The notes: generated by a model from the sequence alone, not told the origin. A DNA stretch of 63,647 nt from Psychrobacter piscatorii (GCF_904846415.1 NZ_CAJHAR010000020.1:1-63647), one strand, 5' to 3'. Shown: positions 39,969 through 49,849, counted from the first letter of the stretch. Numbers and translations: made by a program.

Positions 39969-41906
39969 ATGATGTTTTTTGGATCATTATCTAGATCACA
40001 ACCTCTTTATAACGAGCAATCTAGCCTCCGCGCTTTATTGCAGGTCGTTATCGATCGTTTGTGCCAGCGTTATAAGCTAGCGTTGTCATTGGCCGTCTGC
40101 TTATGCCTTGCCGTACCTGCGCATGCCAGCCATGCTGATACAGAATTGGCCGCAAAAACGCCACGAGCATCAGTCATTACTAGCGATAATGGGGTAAATA
40201 ACAACGTTATTTCTAGCACCTCTATTAGCACGATTGTTCATAAAAACAGCCAAATGACAGATAGCGTGACCAACATCGATGGCCTAGCGCCAGCCAGCCT
40301 ATGGCAGCCTGAACTCAACGAACCCAGTTTATATGCTCTATTAGATGCAGAATTTGCTGCGGATCGTGATGATAAACAACGTGCGATTACGATCTATAAG
40401 CAACAATCTTTTAAAGAAGATGCCACAGCGGTCTTTGAGAGGGCACTGACTCTATCACTGCGTAATGAAAGGGTCGAGGATTCATTAGCATTTGCAAAAT
40501 CATGGCAAGACCAGAATCCGGATCATGTACCTGCTTGGTTTTATGTAGCACACTTGGCACTACGGGCACACGACTATATCTTAGCTGGCGAGACCTTAAA
40601 CCGCATCTTGCGTTACGATCCGCGTGCAGATTTGAGCGAAATCCTTATCGGCATTTATCCCAATAATGACGATGACAAACGCGAGCTGCTTGCCGCTTTG
40701 CAGCCACTAGATAGTGAGCAAAATGCCTCACTATCCGTATTAAAGGCCGGTTTGCTTTACCAATTCAATGAGCCCGAAATCGCTATCGTGCATATTAACC
40801 GTGCGCTAGAGCGCCAGCCCGATTATGTGCCTTTTATCACCCTAAAGGCTGATATCTTGCGCAAAATCGTTACAGCGGAAACCGTGGTCAACTATATAAG
40901 CCAAGCACGCTTGCGTAATCCTGATAGCAAAAGCTTGTACCTGTACGAGATTCGCTACTTATTAGACTTAAAACAAAGCGAGCAAGCTTGGAAACTATTG
41001 CTCGAAGCTCACAGCCGCTTTGACGACGATGCTGAGATTACCTTGCTAGCAGCACTAGTGAGCTTGGATATCGAAGAATATGCGAGCGCAGATGATCTAC
41101 TCAATATGCTTGCCAAAAACCCCGCTTACCTTGACCAGGCTTATTACTATCTCGGTATCAGTGCCGAGCGTCAGCAGCAGTTTGATAAAGCCAAATACTA
41201 TCTCAATGGCGTGATGCAAGAAGACTTAGTATTAGAAGCACGTCGCAAAGTGGTCGCATTTGAATTGCTCAATGACGACGTCGACGCCGCCATTGCTACT
41301 TTAGAAAAGCTACGCAAAGACTTTACGGTATTCGCCCCTGACACCTTTGTGATGCAAGCCGATATTTTGTGGCAGCAAAATGAATCAGAAGAAGCCTTAC
41401 GACTGTTGACGCGGGCCGCTCGTAAATATCCTGACAATGAGATGTTACTCTTTGCCCGTGTCCAACTGTTAGATGACAAAAGCGACTATGTCGTCAAACG
41501 TACGCTCCTTAACCATTTGCAGGCGCTCGATCCTACCAATTTATCCTATCAGCTCAGTTATGCACAGTTGCTATTGGCCAACGAGCGTAGCTCTGAACAA
41601 GGTCTGGCACTCGCCACAGCAATTATCCAAATTCGCTATGACGACCCACGCTATGATAATGACCTTCATCTGCAAGCCCTAAATGTATTGGCGGGTAATG
41701 CATTGGCCAAAGGAAATTATAAGCAAGTCATCGACTATCTACAAACGCCTTACGATGTGCTCCCAACCCTGCGCTCAGGCACTCTATTACTGCGTGCTTA
41801 TCAGGGTCTTGGCAATAACGAAAAAGTCGAAGCACTACTCGCAGACTTGCAACAGCGATTCTCCTTTGGACAACATAATATCAATGACAGTATACAGCTA
41901 TATTGA
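39969..41906 (+). CDS. exported tetratricopeptide-repeat protein (PA4667-like)
   Basis: A 645-residue protein of repeated helix pairs. A hydrophobic segment LALSLAVCLCLAVPAHAS near residues 40-57, after a polar lead, looks like a signal peptide, and helical TPR/SEL-type repeats fill about 115-630 (for example AWFYVAHLALRAHDYILAGE, QAYYYLGISAERQQQFDKAK). It occupies the position of the conserved TPR gene between hemA and lolB in Pseudomonadales. Such proteins are thought to act in the periplasm in envelope assembly; exact role is unknown. The start is uncertain because two ATGs at 39969 and 39972 lack a strong ribosome site and the signal begins late. Confidence 0.82.
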   Translation: MMFFGSLSRSQPLYNEQSSLRALLQVVIDRLCQRYKLALSLAVCLCLAVPAHASHADTELAAKTPRASVITSDNGVNNNVISSTSISTIVHKNSQMTDSVTNIDGLAPASLWQPELNEPSLYALLDAEFAADRDDKQRAITIYKQQSFKEDATAVFERALTLSLRNERVEDSLAFAKSWQDQNPDHVPAWFYVAHLALRAHDYILAGETLNRILRYDPRADLSEILIGIYPNNDDDKRELLAALQPLDSEQNASLSVLKAGLLYQFNEPEIAIVHINRALERQPDYVPFITLKADILRKIVTAETVVNYISQARLRNPDSKSLYLYEIRYLLDLKQSEQAWKLLLEAHSRFDDDAEITLLAALVSLDIEEYASADDLLNMLAKNPAYLDQAYYYLGISAERQQQFDKAKYYLNGVMQEDLVLEARRKVVAFELLNDDVDAAIATLEKLRKDFTVFAPDTFVMQADILWQQNESEEALRLLTRAARKYPDNEMLLFARVQLLDDKSDYVVKRTLLNHLQALDPTNLSYQLSYAQLLLANERSSEQGLALATAIIQIRYDDPRYDNDLHLQALNVLAGNALAKGNYKQVIDYLQTPYDVLPTLRSGTLLLRAYQGLGNNEKVEALLADLQQRFSFGQHNINDSIQLY

Positions 41907-42084
41907 TATTGGTTTTTCAAAATAACTGTTGCGGTATGATGACATTAGGCTTGATAAGTGACAAAGCACTTATCAATTACAAGGGACGTATAAGAAGCTA
42001 ACAGCCGTGCATAACCGAGCAACAAATAGCCCTTAAGCTAATATCTTTGTTAACCTGTCCATTTTCCCATTTTGAGAGCACATT

Positions 42085-42714
42085 ATGTCAGCATCAACGA
42101 TGTCTTATAAACCAAATAAACTGGCTTTGCTTACTGCGATAGCGACTACAATGGTGATTACCTCTGGCTGTCAGTCACTAAAAACAGCCAATGCGACCAA
42201 TCAACCAACCACGATGCAAGGTCAAAACGCTGATCAGCCCAAAAAGCTAGAGAGCTTTAATATCACGGGTAAAATTGGGGTGACAACACCTGCTAATGAC
42301 ACCTCAGGTACCCAAGGCGGTAGTGCGTTTTATGCATGGGGACAAGAGAACGATCGCTTTGCCATTGAATTGATTGGCGCACTTGGTATTGGTAAAACCA
42401 ACATTGAGTACAACGGTCAAACCGCCACACTAGTCAGTGAAAAGACAGGGACATTGACTGCTGATGACCCTGAAACCTTGCTCAAAAAAGCCACTGGCTG
42501 GCAAGCGCCTATCTCGCAAATGCCTTATTGGATCTCTGGTCGCCCAGCGCCTTCAGATAGTGCCCCGCAGCTTGATGCTCAAAACCGATTGATCAGCTCA
42601 GTCAACGGCGACTGGAGCGCCAGCTTTACTTACAAAGGGAATGACAAGCTCCCTAGTAAAATCAGTGCCGTGCAGCCACAGGGCAATAAGGTTGTGATGA
42701 CGATCAATCACTAG
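42085..42714 (+). CDS. lolB: outer-membrane lipoprotein receptor LolB
   Basis: A 209-residue lipoprotein. The signal peptide ends in a lipobox (ITSGC, Cys about 29), and the mature part has the LolB beta-barrel hallmarks: FNITGKIGV near the start, GSAFYAWGQENDRFAIELIG and WQAPISQMPYWISG. LolB takes lipoproteins from LolA and inserts them in the outer membrane. Context between the TPR gene and ispE is the conserved Pseudomonadales order and confirms the call. The intervals of 178 and 89 bp allow co-transcription. Confidence 0.93.
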   Translation: MSASTMSYKPNKLALLTAIATTMVITSGCQSLKTANATNQPTTMQGQNADQPKKLESFNITGKIGVTTPANDTSGTQGGSAFYAWGQENDRFAIELIGALGIGKTNIEYNGQTATLVSEKTGTLTADDPETLLKKATGWQAPISQMPYWISGRPAPSDSAPQLDAQNRLISSVNGDWSASFTYKGNDKLPSKISAVQPQGNKVVMTINH

Positions 42715-42803
42715 TTCGTCATACTAGTGCATCACCACTGAAAAATCAGCCAGTATTGCTCATTACCATAGTCGTTTATGACTGCACCTTATGATGAAAA
42801 AAC

Positions 42804-43769
42804 ATGATTAAAAATATAGCCGAAGCATCTGACTCTACTATCACGCGTTTGTCCCCTGCAAAAATTAATTTATTTTTGCATATCACTGGTAAACGTGCTG
42901 ACGGCTATCATAATTTGCAAACGGTATTTCGCTTGCTCGATTGGGGCGATTATCTGCACTTTTTGGTAACTGATGATGCTGTGATACAAATGGCTGATAG
43001 TAAACCAGATGCCAACACCCTCTGTCATCAGCTATTGGTATTAGCTGGTGCAGAGGCGATCACGGCCGATATAGAAGACAACTTAATCTTCAAAGCCGCG
43101 CGCGCATTGCTAGCGTTTGCCATACAGTCAGAGACTCTACCTAGGCAATTGGCACAAGTCACTGTCAAGTTAGACAAACGTTTGCCAATGGGTGCAGGAC
43201 TGGGCGGTGGTTCGTCCAATGCCGCAACGACTATGCTGGTGCTCAATGAGCTTTGGCAGCTTAACTTTACTCGCGATGCGCTTATAAAAATTGGTGCAAA
43301 GGTAGGCGCAGACGTGCCAATATTTATCTTTGGTCAAGATGCCATTGCAACGGGAATTGGTGAAGAACTAACTGCCATCAATTTACCTGACCAGCAGTAT
43401 TTAGTCTTAACGCCTGAGGCGCATGTCAATACTGCCAAACTATTCGCCCACCCCAAACTACAGCGAGATATCGCTCTTCTATCGATTGATACGATTAAAA
43501 ATCAATCTAATGATTATGTTCAAAATTTGAATACGCCTTATTACAATGTCTTTACTCCAGTAGTGACGAGCCTCGCTCCTGCTGTTGCAGAGGCTTTGAA
43601 TTATTTGCAAGGGTTGGAGACGCAGGCAATGAGTACCGCACGCATGACTGGCTCAGGTAGTGCAGTATTTTTACCCTTAGATGCGAGTATTGCCTCTGAT
43701 AAAGCGCTGTTGGCAAAGTGGATTGAAAGTGCGCCTTGTTCGGGGTATGTTGTTAGAAACTTAAAATAG
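42804..43769 (+). CDS. ispE: 4-diphosphocytidyl-2-C-methyl-D-erythritol kinase
   Basis: A 321-residue GHMP kinase of the MEP isoprenoid pathway, phosphorylating CDP-ME. The N-terminal PAKINLFLHITGKRADGYH and ATP-binding PMGAGLGGGSSNAATTM motifs are intact, as is the C-terminal MTGSGSAVF loop. It is about 38 residues longer than E. coli IspE (283), mainly through loops. It is followed by tRNA-Gln, prs and rplY as in Pseudomonas. Confidence 0.95.
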   Translation: MIKNIAEASDSTITRLSPAKINLFLHITGKRADGYHNLQTVFRLLDWGDYLHFLVTDDAVIQMADSKPDANTLCHQLLVLAGAEAITADIEDNLIFKAARALLAFAIQSETLPRQLAQVTVKLDKRLPMGAGLGGGSSNAATTMLVLNELWQLNFTRDALIKIGAKVGADVPIFIFGQDAIATGIGEELTAINLPDQQYLVLTPEAHVNTAKLFAHPKLQRDIALLSIDTIKNQSNDYVQNLNTPYYNVFTPVVTSLAPAVAEALNYLQGLETQAMSTARMTGSGSAVFLPLDASIASDKALLAKWIESAPCSGYVVRNLK

Positions 43770-43895
43770 AACATATAGCCTTTAGATTTCTTATCATCTG
43801 AATAAGGACAAAGGTAGGATTGCCTATTTTAATTTGCTAAAATAGCGCCAGCAACAACCTATGATGAATAAATACCAGAAAAACCCGCAAATGAC

Positions 43896-43923
43896 TTGCA
43901 AAATCTGAAAATTTACTTATAAT
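43896..43923 (+). promoter_or_regulatory. sigma70 promoter of first tRNA-Gln
   Basis: TTGCAA and TATAAT are separated by 16 bases; the tRNA starts 13 bases after the -10 box. Confidence 0.65.
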
Positions 43924-43936
43924 AGGTCGCCACAAT

Positions 43937-44012
43937 AGGGGTATAGCCAAGTTGGTAAGGCATCAGGTTTTGATCCTGACATCCGTTGGTTCGAGTCCAG
44001 CTACCCCTGCCA
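43937..44012 (+). tRNA. tRNA-Gln (anticodon TTG), copy 1
   Basis: A 76-base tRNA with acceptor stem AGGGGTA/TACCCCT, encoded CCA end, TTG anticodon in the loop (GGTTTTGATCC region) and the GGTTCGAGTCC T arm. A T run follows directly and may act as a terminator. It lies at the conserved position between ispE and prs. Confidence 0.95.
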
Positions 44013-44083
44013 TTTTTTAGTACGAAGCGTTAGACATACATTGAGTATAAGCGGTTTATAAATAACCTCTTATGCTATTGTCA

Positions 44084-44113
44084 TTGACAACGTTATCCCA
44101 GTTTCGGTATAGT
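44084..44113 (+). promoter_or_regulatory. sigma70 promoter upstream of second tRNA-Gln
   Basis: A perfect TTGACA -35 and TATAGT -10 are separated by 18 bases. It lies in the spacer between the two tRNA genes, 139 bp before copy 2, and may drive tRNA 2 and prs. Confidence 0.6.
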
Positions 44114-44251
44114 TCGCAATGAACACCGCTAGGGAAAAGTTATGTTTTAGACGGCTTAATCGTTTATAAGATAACTGAAAGGTTGTGACACCATTCTAAG
44201 AATGACTATTAGTCGCTATTAGCTTTCGGTTGTTCATAGCCTAGACATTAC

Positions 44252-44327
44252 AGGGGTATAGCCAAGTTGGTAAGGCATCAGGTTTTGATCCTGACATCCG
44301 TTGGTTCGAGTCCAGCTACCCCTGCCA
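44252..44327 (+). tRNA. tRNA-Gln (anticodon TTG), copy 2
   Basis: Identical over all 76 bases to copy 1 at 43937, including the CCA and the following six T. The 239-bp spacer shows no other tRNA. Confidence 0.95.
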
Positions 44328-44437
44328 TTTTTTACTGTAATAGTAGTCTTCAATCTTTTTCACCACTCTTTTCTTAATTTGAGCAGTTTGTCACTGCTTA
44401 GCGGTCGCTGCTTGAGTCAATCAATAGGACTTCTGTC

Positions 44438-45385
44438 ATGCCTTATTTGGCGATTTTTACGGGCAATGCCCACCCAGAATTAGCAAAAACCGTAGCCGAT
44501 CATCTTCATATACCTCTTGGTAAAGCTGACATCACGCGTTTTTCTGATGGCGAAATTGCCGTGGAAATCAAAGAACACGTACGTGGTAAAGATGTGTTTA
44601 TCATGCAGCCTACTTGTGCACCGACCAATGACAACTTGATGGAAATCATGATGATGGCTGACGCTTTGCGTCGCTCTAGTGCTGGTCGTATCACAGCTGT
44701 TATGCCGTATTTTGGTTATGCGCGTCAGGATCGTCGCCCGCGTTCAGCTCGTGTACCTATCTCGGCTAAAGTCGTCGCTGATATGCTTAACATCGTTAGT
44801 ATCGATCGCGTGATGACGGTTGATTTGCACTCAGATCAGATTCAGGGTTTCTTTGATATCCCTGTAGATAACATCTACGGCACGCCAGTACTCCTAAACG
44901 ACCTACAAAAACAAGATTATGACAATATCATGGTGGTTTCACCTGATGTTGGCGGTGTAGTTCGTGCCCGTGCAATGGCCAAGCAATTAGGCGATACTGA
45001 CATGGCAATTATTGACAAGCGCCGTGCTCGTGCCAATGAGTCACAAGTCATGCACATCATCGGTGATGTTCGTGACCGTGATTGCGTTATCGTTGATGAT
45101 ATGGTCGATACGGCAGGTACCTTGTGTAAAGCTGCCGAAGCATTGAAAGAAAATGGTGCACGCCGCGTCTTAGCCTACATTACTCACCCTGTCCTATCGG
45201 GTAATGCACTCAAAAACATCAGCGAATCTGCGCTAGACGAAGTCGTTGTGACCGATACGATTCCATTATCTGCTGAAGCAAAAGCGTGTAGCAAAATCCG
45301 TCAGGTCAGTATCGCGCCAATGCTTGCTGAAAGCTTACGCCGTATTAATAATGAAGAATCTATTAGTGCGATGTTTGATGCCTAA
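44438..45385 (+). CDS. prs: ribose-phosphate pyrophosphokinase
   Basis: A 315-residue PRPP synthetase, the E. coli length, supplying PRPP for purine, pyrimidine, histidine, tryptophan and NAD synthesis. The ATP-binding [36 protein letters not shown], flexible-loop KRRA and PRPP-binding [15 protein letters not shown] motifs are all present. The annotation starts at ATG 44438 ([16 protein letters not shown]), the family start. A strong terminator follows. Confidence 0.97.
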   Translation: MPYLAIFTGNAHPELAKTVADHLHIPLGKADITRFSDGEIAVEIKEHVRGKDVFIMQPTCAPTNDNLMEIMMMADALRRSSAGRITAVMPYFGYARQDRRPRSARVPISAKVVADMLNIVSIDRVMTVDLHSDQIQGFFDIPVDNIYGTPVLLNDLQKQDYDNIMVVSPDVGGVVRARAMAKQLGDTDMAIIDKRRARANESQVMHIIGDVRDRDCVIVDDMVDTAGTLCKAAEALKENGARRVLAYITHPVLSGNALKNISESALDEVVVTDTIPLSAEAKACSKIRQVSIAPMLAESLRRINNEESISAMFDA

Positions 45386-45449
45386 TGCTAGACAGTCATT
45401 GCTATAAATTTTAATAGCATTGTGGTGACAATAAAAATTTAGTAATAAG

Positions 45450-45487
45450 AAAAATAGCGCCAAGTATCAGTACTTGGCGCTATTTTT
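45450..45487 (+). terminator. terminator after prs
   Basis: AAAAATAGCGCCAAGTA...TACTTGGCGCTATTTTT is a long, almost perfect stem with a T run. Confidence 0.93.
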
Positions 45488-45509
45488 ATGTAGGTACTTT
45501 GCGTAGGTC

Positions 45510-45538
45510 TTTATTATTACTACAAAATCCCGTATAAT
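45510..45538 (+). promoter_or_regulatory. probable rplY promoter
   Basis: A perfect TATAAT at 45533 has a weak TTTATT -35 at 17-base spacing. It lies just beyond the prs terminator and gives a leader of about 245 bases. Confidence 0.5.
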
Positions 45539-45723
45539 GCGCGCCTGTGCTGACCTTTTATTTTATTCAATCAGGTTGGCATTATCAAAAGTGCTGATCA
45601 TGCTGAACAATAATGGCTATTGTGGTAATTATTACTATAAAAATCATTGTTATAAGCAAATGGCTAACATCGATAGTTGTGTCATTTATACGCAACGATA
45701 GATATTAGCTCTCATCACGTATT

Positions 45724-45751
45724 AGTGGATTGGTCGCAAATCCACTTTTTT
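45724..45751 (+). terminator. terminator-like hairpin in the rplY leader, possible attenuator
   Basis: AGTGGATT pairs perfectly with AATCCACT around a seven-base loop, followed by six T, 41 bases before the rplY start. In a leader it could give early termination or control L25 synthesis. Confidence 0.65.
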
Positions 45752-45791
45752 ATGACCAGACACTTCATCATTCTTTTTATAGGATTTATCC

Positions 45792-46481
45792 ATGAGCAAT
45801 AATCATTTTGAACTAAACGCTACTGATCGTTCTGCTGAAATCCAAGGTAAAGGTGCGAGCCGCCGCCTACGTAAGCAGAACCTAGTTCCTGCTATCATCT
45901 ATGGTGGTAACGAAGAGCCAACAGCGATCTCTATCAAAATCAACGAGCTAGTAAAAGCACTTGAGTTTGAAGCATTTTTCTCACATATCTTGACCATCAA
46001 TGTTGACGGTACCGAGCATCAAGCCGTTATCAAAGACTTGCAGCGTCATCCTGCTAAAGGCTTCCCAATGCATGCTGACTTCCAGCGCGTTGTAAAAGGT
46101 CAAAAAATCCACATGAACGTTCCTGTGCATTTTGTTGGTCGTGAAGAAGCGCCAGGTACTGCTGCTGCTGGTGTACTATCTACCCTAGTATCTGATATCG
46201 AAGTTATCTGCTTACCATCACAGTTACCTGAATATCTAGAAGTAGATGTATCTGGTATGGAAATCGGTGATTTGTTCCGTCTATCAGACATCAAACTTCC
46301 TGAAGGCGTTGTGATTCATGAGCTTGAGCTAGAAGACGGCCATGACCGTACTATCGTTAACATGCAGCCACCAACGGTTGAAGAAGTTGACGAAGATGCT
46401 GACGACGTTGATGCTGATGAAGTACCAGCAACTGAGCAAAACGACGACGCTGATGCTGAAGAAAGCAAAGACGACGAGTAA
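45792..46481 (+). CDS. rplY: 50S ribosomal protein L25 (CTC type)
   Basis: A 229-residue L25/TL5-family protein that binds 5S rRNA. The N-terminal L25 domain (GKGASRRLRKQNLVPAIIYGG) is followed by the CTC-type beta domain, and the last 35 residues are a low-complexity Asp/Glu tail. E. coli L25 is only the 94-residue N-terminal domain; this long form is usual in other gammaproteobacteria. TAGGATTT precedes the ATG. It lies between prs and pth as in Pseudomonas. Confidence 0.96.
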   Translation: MSNNHFELNATDRSAEIQGKGASRRLRKQNLVPAIIYGGNEEPTAISIKINELVKALEFEAFFSHILTINVDGTEHQAVIKDLQRHPAKGFPMHADFQRVVKGQKIHMNVPVHFVGREEAPGTAAAGVLSTLVSDIEVICLPSQLPEYLEVDVSGMEIGDLFRLSDIKLPEGVVIHELELEDGHDRTIVNMQPPTVEEVDEDADDVDADEVPATEQNDDADAEESKDDE

Positions 46482-46546
46482 TATACTATGTCTAGGTAGC
46501 ACTTTATTTTGTGCTCCCTAGTAACAGACTCGTTTAGTTAAGAAGA

Positions 46547-46578
46547 CAGCAGGTGATTTGAAATCTCCTGCTGTTTTT
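46547..46578 (+). terminator. terminator after rplY
   Basis: CAGCAGG...CCTGCTG stem with an ATTT/AAAT inner pairing, followed by five T. Confidence 0.82.
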
Positions 46579-46658
46579 GTAAGTAAGGTTTGAGAATATA
46601 CTGTCTATCAATATTTCAAACCTTATCCTTATTTATCAAATTTAAGCAGGGTGTTTTT

Positions 46659-47237
46659 ATGGCCATAAAGCTTATTGTCGGTCTTGGTAATCCTGGTCAG
46701 CAGTATATGTTTACGCGTCATAATGCCGGATTTTGGTTCGTCCATCATTTAGCGCAACAGTTTAACATTACGCTCTCCCCTGACAAAAAATTTCATGGGG
46801 TGACAGGACGTGGGCACATTCATGGCTCTGATGTGCGTTTACTTATGCCTCTGACGTTTATGAATAAATCTGGTCAGTCAGTCGTGCCTATGGTAAATTT
46901 TTATGGCATCAAAAACGACGAATTATTGATTGCTCATGATGAGCTCGATATTCCAGCTGGTAGCATTAAGCTCAAAACCGACGGCGGTCACGGTGGTCAC
47001 AATGGCCTGCGTGATATTACGCCGCATATCGGTAATGACTTTCATCGTCTGCGTGTGGGTATCGGCCATCCTGGTCACAAATCTAAAGTCAGTGGTCATG
47101 TCCTCTCAAAAGCGTCTCCCGATGAGCAAATCGCCATTGATAGCGCATTGACGGCGGCTTTTGACGCGCTACCACTATTGCTAGATGGTGATATCGAAAA
47201 AGCACGTTCACAAATCAATGGCTTTAAATTACCTTAA
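46659..47237 (+). CDS. pth: peptidyl-tRNA hydrolase
   Basis: A 192-residue Pth, recycling tRNA from peptidyl-tRNA that falls off the ribosome. The family start KLIVGLGNPGQQY, the catalytic His21 in TRHNAGFWFV (His20 in E. coli numbering), and LMPLTFMNKSGQSV, HDELDIPAG and GHGGHNGLRD are all present. The frame is open from a TTG at 46590, but the ATG at 46659 fits the family length and start. Confidence 0.96.
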   Translation: MAIKLIVGLGNPGQQYMFTRHNAGFWFVHHLAQQFNITLSPDKKFHGVTGRGHIHGSDVRLLMPLTFMNKSGQSVVPMVNFYGIKNDELLIAHDELDIPAGSIKLKTDGGHGGHNGLRDITPHIGNDFHRLRVGIGHPGHKSKVSGHVLSKASPDEQIAIDSALTAAFDALPLLLDGDIEKARSQINGFKLP

Positions 47238-47340
47238 TAAAATATTGCCTCTATGGTAATAGCCTTTTATTTTGGCAGGTTTGTCCCCATTAACCTTTTG
47301 ATTTAGTTATTTAATATCAGTTACGCTAAGGAAGCAACCT

Positions 47341-47721
47341 ATGCTACTTAATATGCTTAAATGCAAATTACACCGTGCTCGCGTTACCCATGCTGAGCTT
47401 CACTATGAAGGCTCATGCGGTATCGATGGTGATCTACTAGACCTAGCTGGTCTACGTGAAAACGAATCTATCGATATCTATAATGTGACCAATGGCAAGC
47501 GCTTTCGCACCTATGCTATCCGTGCTGAGGCGGGCTCTGGTATTATCTCATTAAATGGTGCTGCGGCTCATATGGCAGATTTGGGTGATATCGTCATTAT
47601 TTGTGCTTACGCGCATTTTGATGAAGTTGAAGCATCGACGTATCAGCCAAAATTGGTCTATTGCAACGAAGACAACACAGTTAAAGACACAGCAAATATC
47701 ATTCCTGTACAAGTTGCTTAA
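47341..47721 (+). CDS. panD: aspartate 1-decarboxylase
   Basis: A 126-residue pyruvoyl enzyme making beta-alanine for pantothenate and CoA. The self-cleavage site is Gly24-Ser25 in HYEGSCGID; the serine becomes the pyruvoyl group. NVTNGKRF and [14 protein letters not shown] are conserved, and the length equals E. coli PanD. It is alone here; panB and panC are not nearby. Confidence 0.96.
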   Translation: MLLNMLKCKLHRARVTHAELHYEGSCGIDGDLLDLAGLRENESIDIYNVTNGKRFRTYAIRAEAGSGIISLNGAAAHMADLGDIVIICAYAHFDEVEASTYQPKLVYCNEDNTVKDTANIIPVQVA

Positions 47722-47819
47722 TATGACAGGATGGTGAGGTTTTGGTAAATTTAAGATAAACACAAAGTTACATCTTTGAATTAACTGCTATTATTACTAA
47801 AAATCTCGATGCTAAAGGG

Positions 47820-47854
47820 AAAGCTGAATCTAAATCAAGATTCGGCTTTTTTTA
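47820..47854 (+). terminator. terminator after panD
   Basis: AAGCTGAATCT...AGATTCGGCTT stem with a T run of seven. Confidence 0.85.
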
Positions 47855-47909
47855 TGCGATTTTTCTCTATTAAACTCATATTTTTCATCATATACAAGGA
47901 AACATACCG

Positions 47910-48887
47910 ATGTGGTTGGCAGTGATTGCAATACTGATTGGGTTAGCAATTTTGGTTTGGAGTGCCGATGTCTTTATTGATGGGGCGACAGCACTGGCAA
48001 AAAAGTTTAGTGTACCGAGTTTCTTAATCGGTGTTTTGATATTAGGTATCGGCACGTCAGCGCCTGAAATGGTGGTGTCAGTATTAGCAGCGCTAGAAGG
48101 TAGCCCTGAGCTGGCTTTGGGCAATGCTTATGGCTCTAATATTATTAATATTGCTTTGGTACTCGGCGCAACCGTACTGATTAGTCCTATTATCATCCGT
48201 AAGGGCATCGTAAAGCGTGACCTGCCGCTACTACTGCTAATCACCGCCATCGCCGCATGGCAGCTACGTGATGGCATATTGAGCCAAGCGGATGGCCTCG
48301 TATTATTGGTATTATTGTTTGCCGTATTGGGGCTACAAATCGTGCTAAGCATCCGTGAAGGCTATCATGAGCACGAAGATGATATTGCTGATGGTGCGGA
48401 TTCAGATGAGACAGAGCTAAGCATTGCGCGTGGACTTGGTAGCTTATTACTTGGCATGCTGATGCTAGTAATCAGCTCGCGAGCGATCGTCTGGGGAGCC
48501 GTTGAGTTAGCAACGCTATGGGGTCTCAGCGAGCTCATTATTGGCTTGACGATTGTGGCGGTTGGTACATCACTGCCTGAGCTGGTATCGAGCTTGTCAG
48601 CAGCACGTAAAGGCGAACACGATATGGCACTAGGTAATATCATTGGTTCGAATGTTTTTAATACGTTAGCGGTCGTAGGCCTAGCAACGGTCATTGCCCC
48701 TATTTCTGCTGATCCGGTGATTTTATCGCGCGATGTGATGGCAATGGGGCTACTGACGATATTACTCGTGGCTCTATGTGTGTTTGCCTTTACCACAAAG
48801 CGCCAGTTCGGTCGTACGTCGGGCGCTACGTTGGTACTTTTCTTTGTCGGTTATACTGCATGGCTGATTCAAAGCGTTAGTATATAA
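47910..48887 (+). CDS. calcium/sodium antiporter (YrbG family)
   Basis: A 325-residue inner-membrane CaCA-family exchanger with about ten helices. The two alpha-repeat signatures are clear: GIGTSAPEMVVSVLAAL...LGNAYGSNIIN in the first half and VGTSLPELVSSLSAARKG...LGNIIGSNVFN in the second. It moves Ca2+ or related cations against Na+ or H+. A short acidic loop (HEHEDDIADGADSDETE) separates the halves and may bind cations. It stands alone. Confidence 0.93.
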   Translation: MWLAVIAILIGLAILVWSADVFIDGATALAKKFSVPSFLIGVLILGIGTSAPEMVVSVLAALEGSPELALGNAYGSNIINIALVLGATVLISPIIIRKGIVKRDLPLLLLITAIAAWQLRDGILSQADGLVLLVLLFAVLGLQIVLSIREGYHEHEDDIADGADSDETELSIARGLGSLLLGMLMLVISSRAIVWGAVELATLWGLSELIIGLTIVAVGTSLPELVSSLSAARKGEHDMALGNIIGSNVFNTLAVVGLATVIAPISADPVILSRDVMAMGLLTILLVALCVFAFTTKRQFGRTSGATLVLFFVGYTAWLIQSVSI

Positions 48888-48933
48888 TTTTTCACTTCTG
48901 TATGTTTTGAGCCTTGCTGGCTATTTTATAATC

Positions 48934-49596
48934 CTAAGACTTTTTCTTACGATTTTTAAAGCCACGCCATAACCCTTCATGTGCTACTTTTGGCATTTTT
49001 AGGGTAATGGTGTTGGATAGCATATCCTGTACTGCAAGACCGCGAGGGTTAAACAGACAAAAAACATAGTTGAATACCAATCCAAGAAACGCGCTGGCTA
49101 ATAGGGCGGCGCGTGACCCATCAATAAGACTACCGATAATGCCAAAGAGTAACGGCATCAGACAAGCAGCCAAGATACGCTTAAACGCCTGTCCCCACGT
49201 GAGCCATTGCCCAGCATCATTGATGGTTTTCAATCGCCACGTTTGCATCCCCAATGTCTGACCACCACGGCGCCAAAATATCCCATAAAATGCCACCAGT
49301 GTCAGAACAAACGACGGTGTCATAATGGCATTTTGATACCAAACTGGTAGTGACTGAGCCTGTGAAGACTCGGTACCCGTCTCCATCGTTAGCAGCGTGC
49401 CAACTACGGTCAATATCGTACCCACCAAAAACAGTAAAGCCAGAATCAACATGCCATCATAAAGGATAGCCACGACACGAACCATGGGCTTGGCTATCGT
49501 GGGCTCTTCATTAGGATCTTGCTGTGCAAAAGCGCTGGGTTGCGGCTTTGATTTGCTAGTAGACTTTGACGGGCGTTTAGAGGAACTTTTTGACAT
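48934..49596 (-). CDS. RDD-family membrane protein
   Basis: A 220-residue protein with a Ser/Lys-rich N-terminal tail (about 35 residues), then three or four hydrophobic helices of the RDD domain: MVRVVAILYDGMLILALLF with the Arg/Asp pair, a WRRGGQTLGMQTWRLK turn and C-terminal PRGLAVQDMLSNT. RDD proteins are poorly understood, with roles proposed in Na+/H+ exchange or transport. A Lys-rich C-terminus ends the protein. Not in an operon with tRNA-Arg, which has its own terminator. Confidence 0.85.
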   Translation of the reverse strand: MSKSSSKRPSKSTSKSKPQPSAFAQQDPNEEPTIAKPMVRVVAILYDGMLILALLFLVGTILTVVGTLLTMETGTESSQAQSLPVWYQNAIMTPSFVLTLVAFYGIFWRRGGQTLGMQTWRLKTINDAGQWLTWGQAFKRILAACLMPLLFGIIGSLIDGSRAALLASAFLGLVFNYVFCLFNPRGLAVQDMLSNTITLKMPKVAHEGLWRGFKNRKKKS

Positions 49597-49795
49597 GGTA
49601 CGAGCTCATAGCAAGCAGTGAATAGTAACGCTATTGTACCGTAAATGACTGGTCTATCGTACATTATCCTAAATGACTGTCTAATCATCCTAATCACATA
49701 GGGTGGCTATGATGTGGCCAATATAAAATCACGAAACCAAAAACCTTGAAGTCACTAAGCAAAAGACAATGCTAAAACACAAAAACTGCAGACAT

Positions 49796-49830
49796 AAAAA
49801 AATCGCCAATTGTCATAAGACAGGCGATTG
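49796..49830 (-). terminator. terminator after tRNA-Arg
   Basis: On the minus strand AATCGCC and GGCGATT form a stem followed by seven T, 20 bp after the tRNA end. Confidence 0.8.
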
Positions 49831-49849
49831 ATTTAGTTGATTATGCAAA

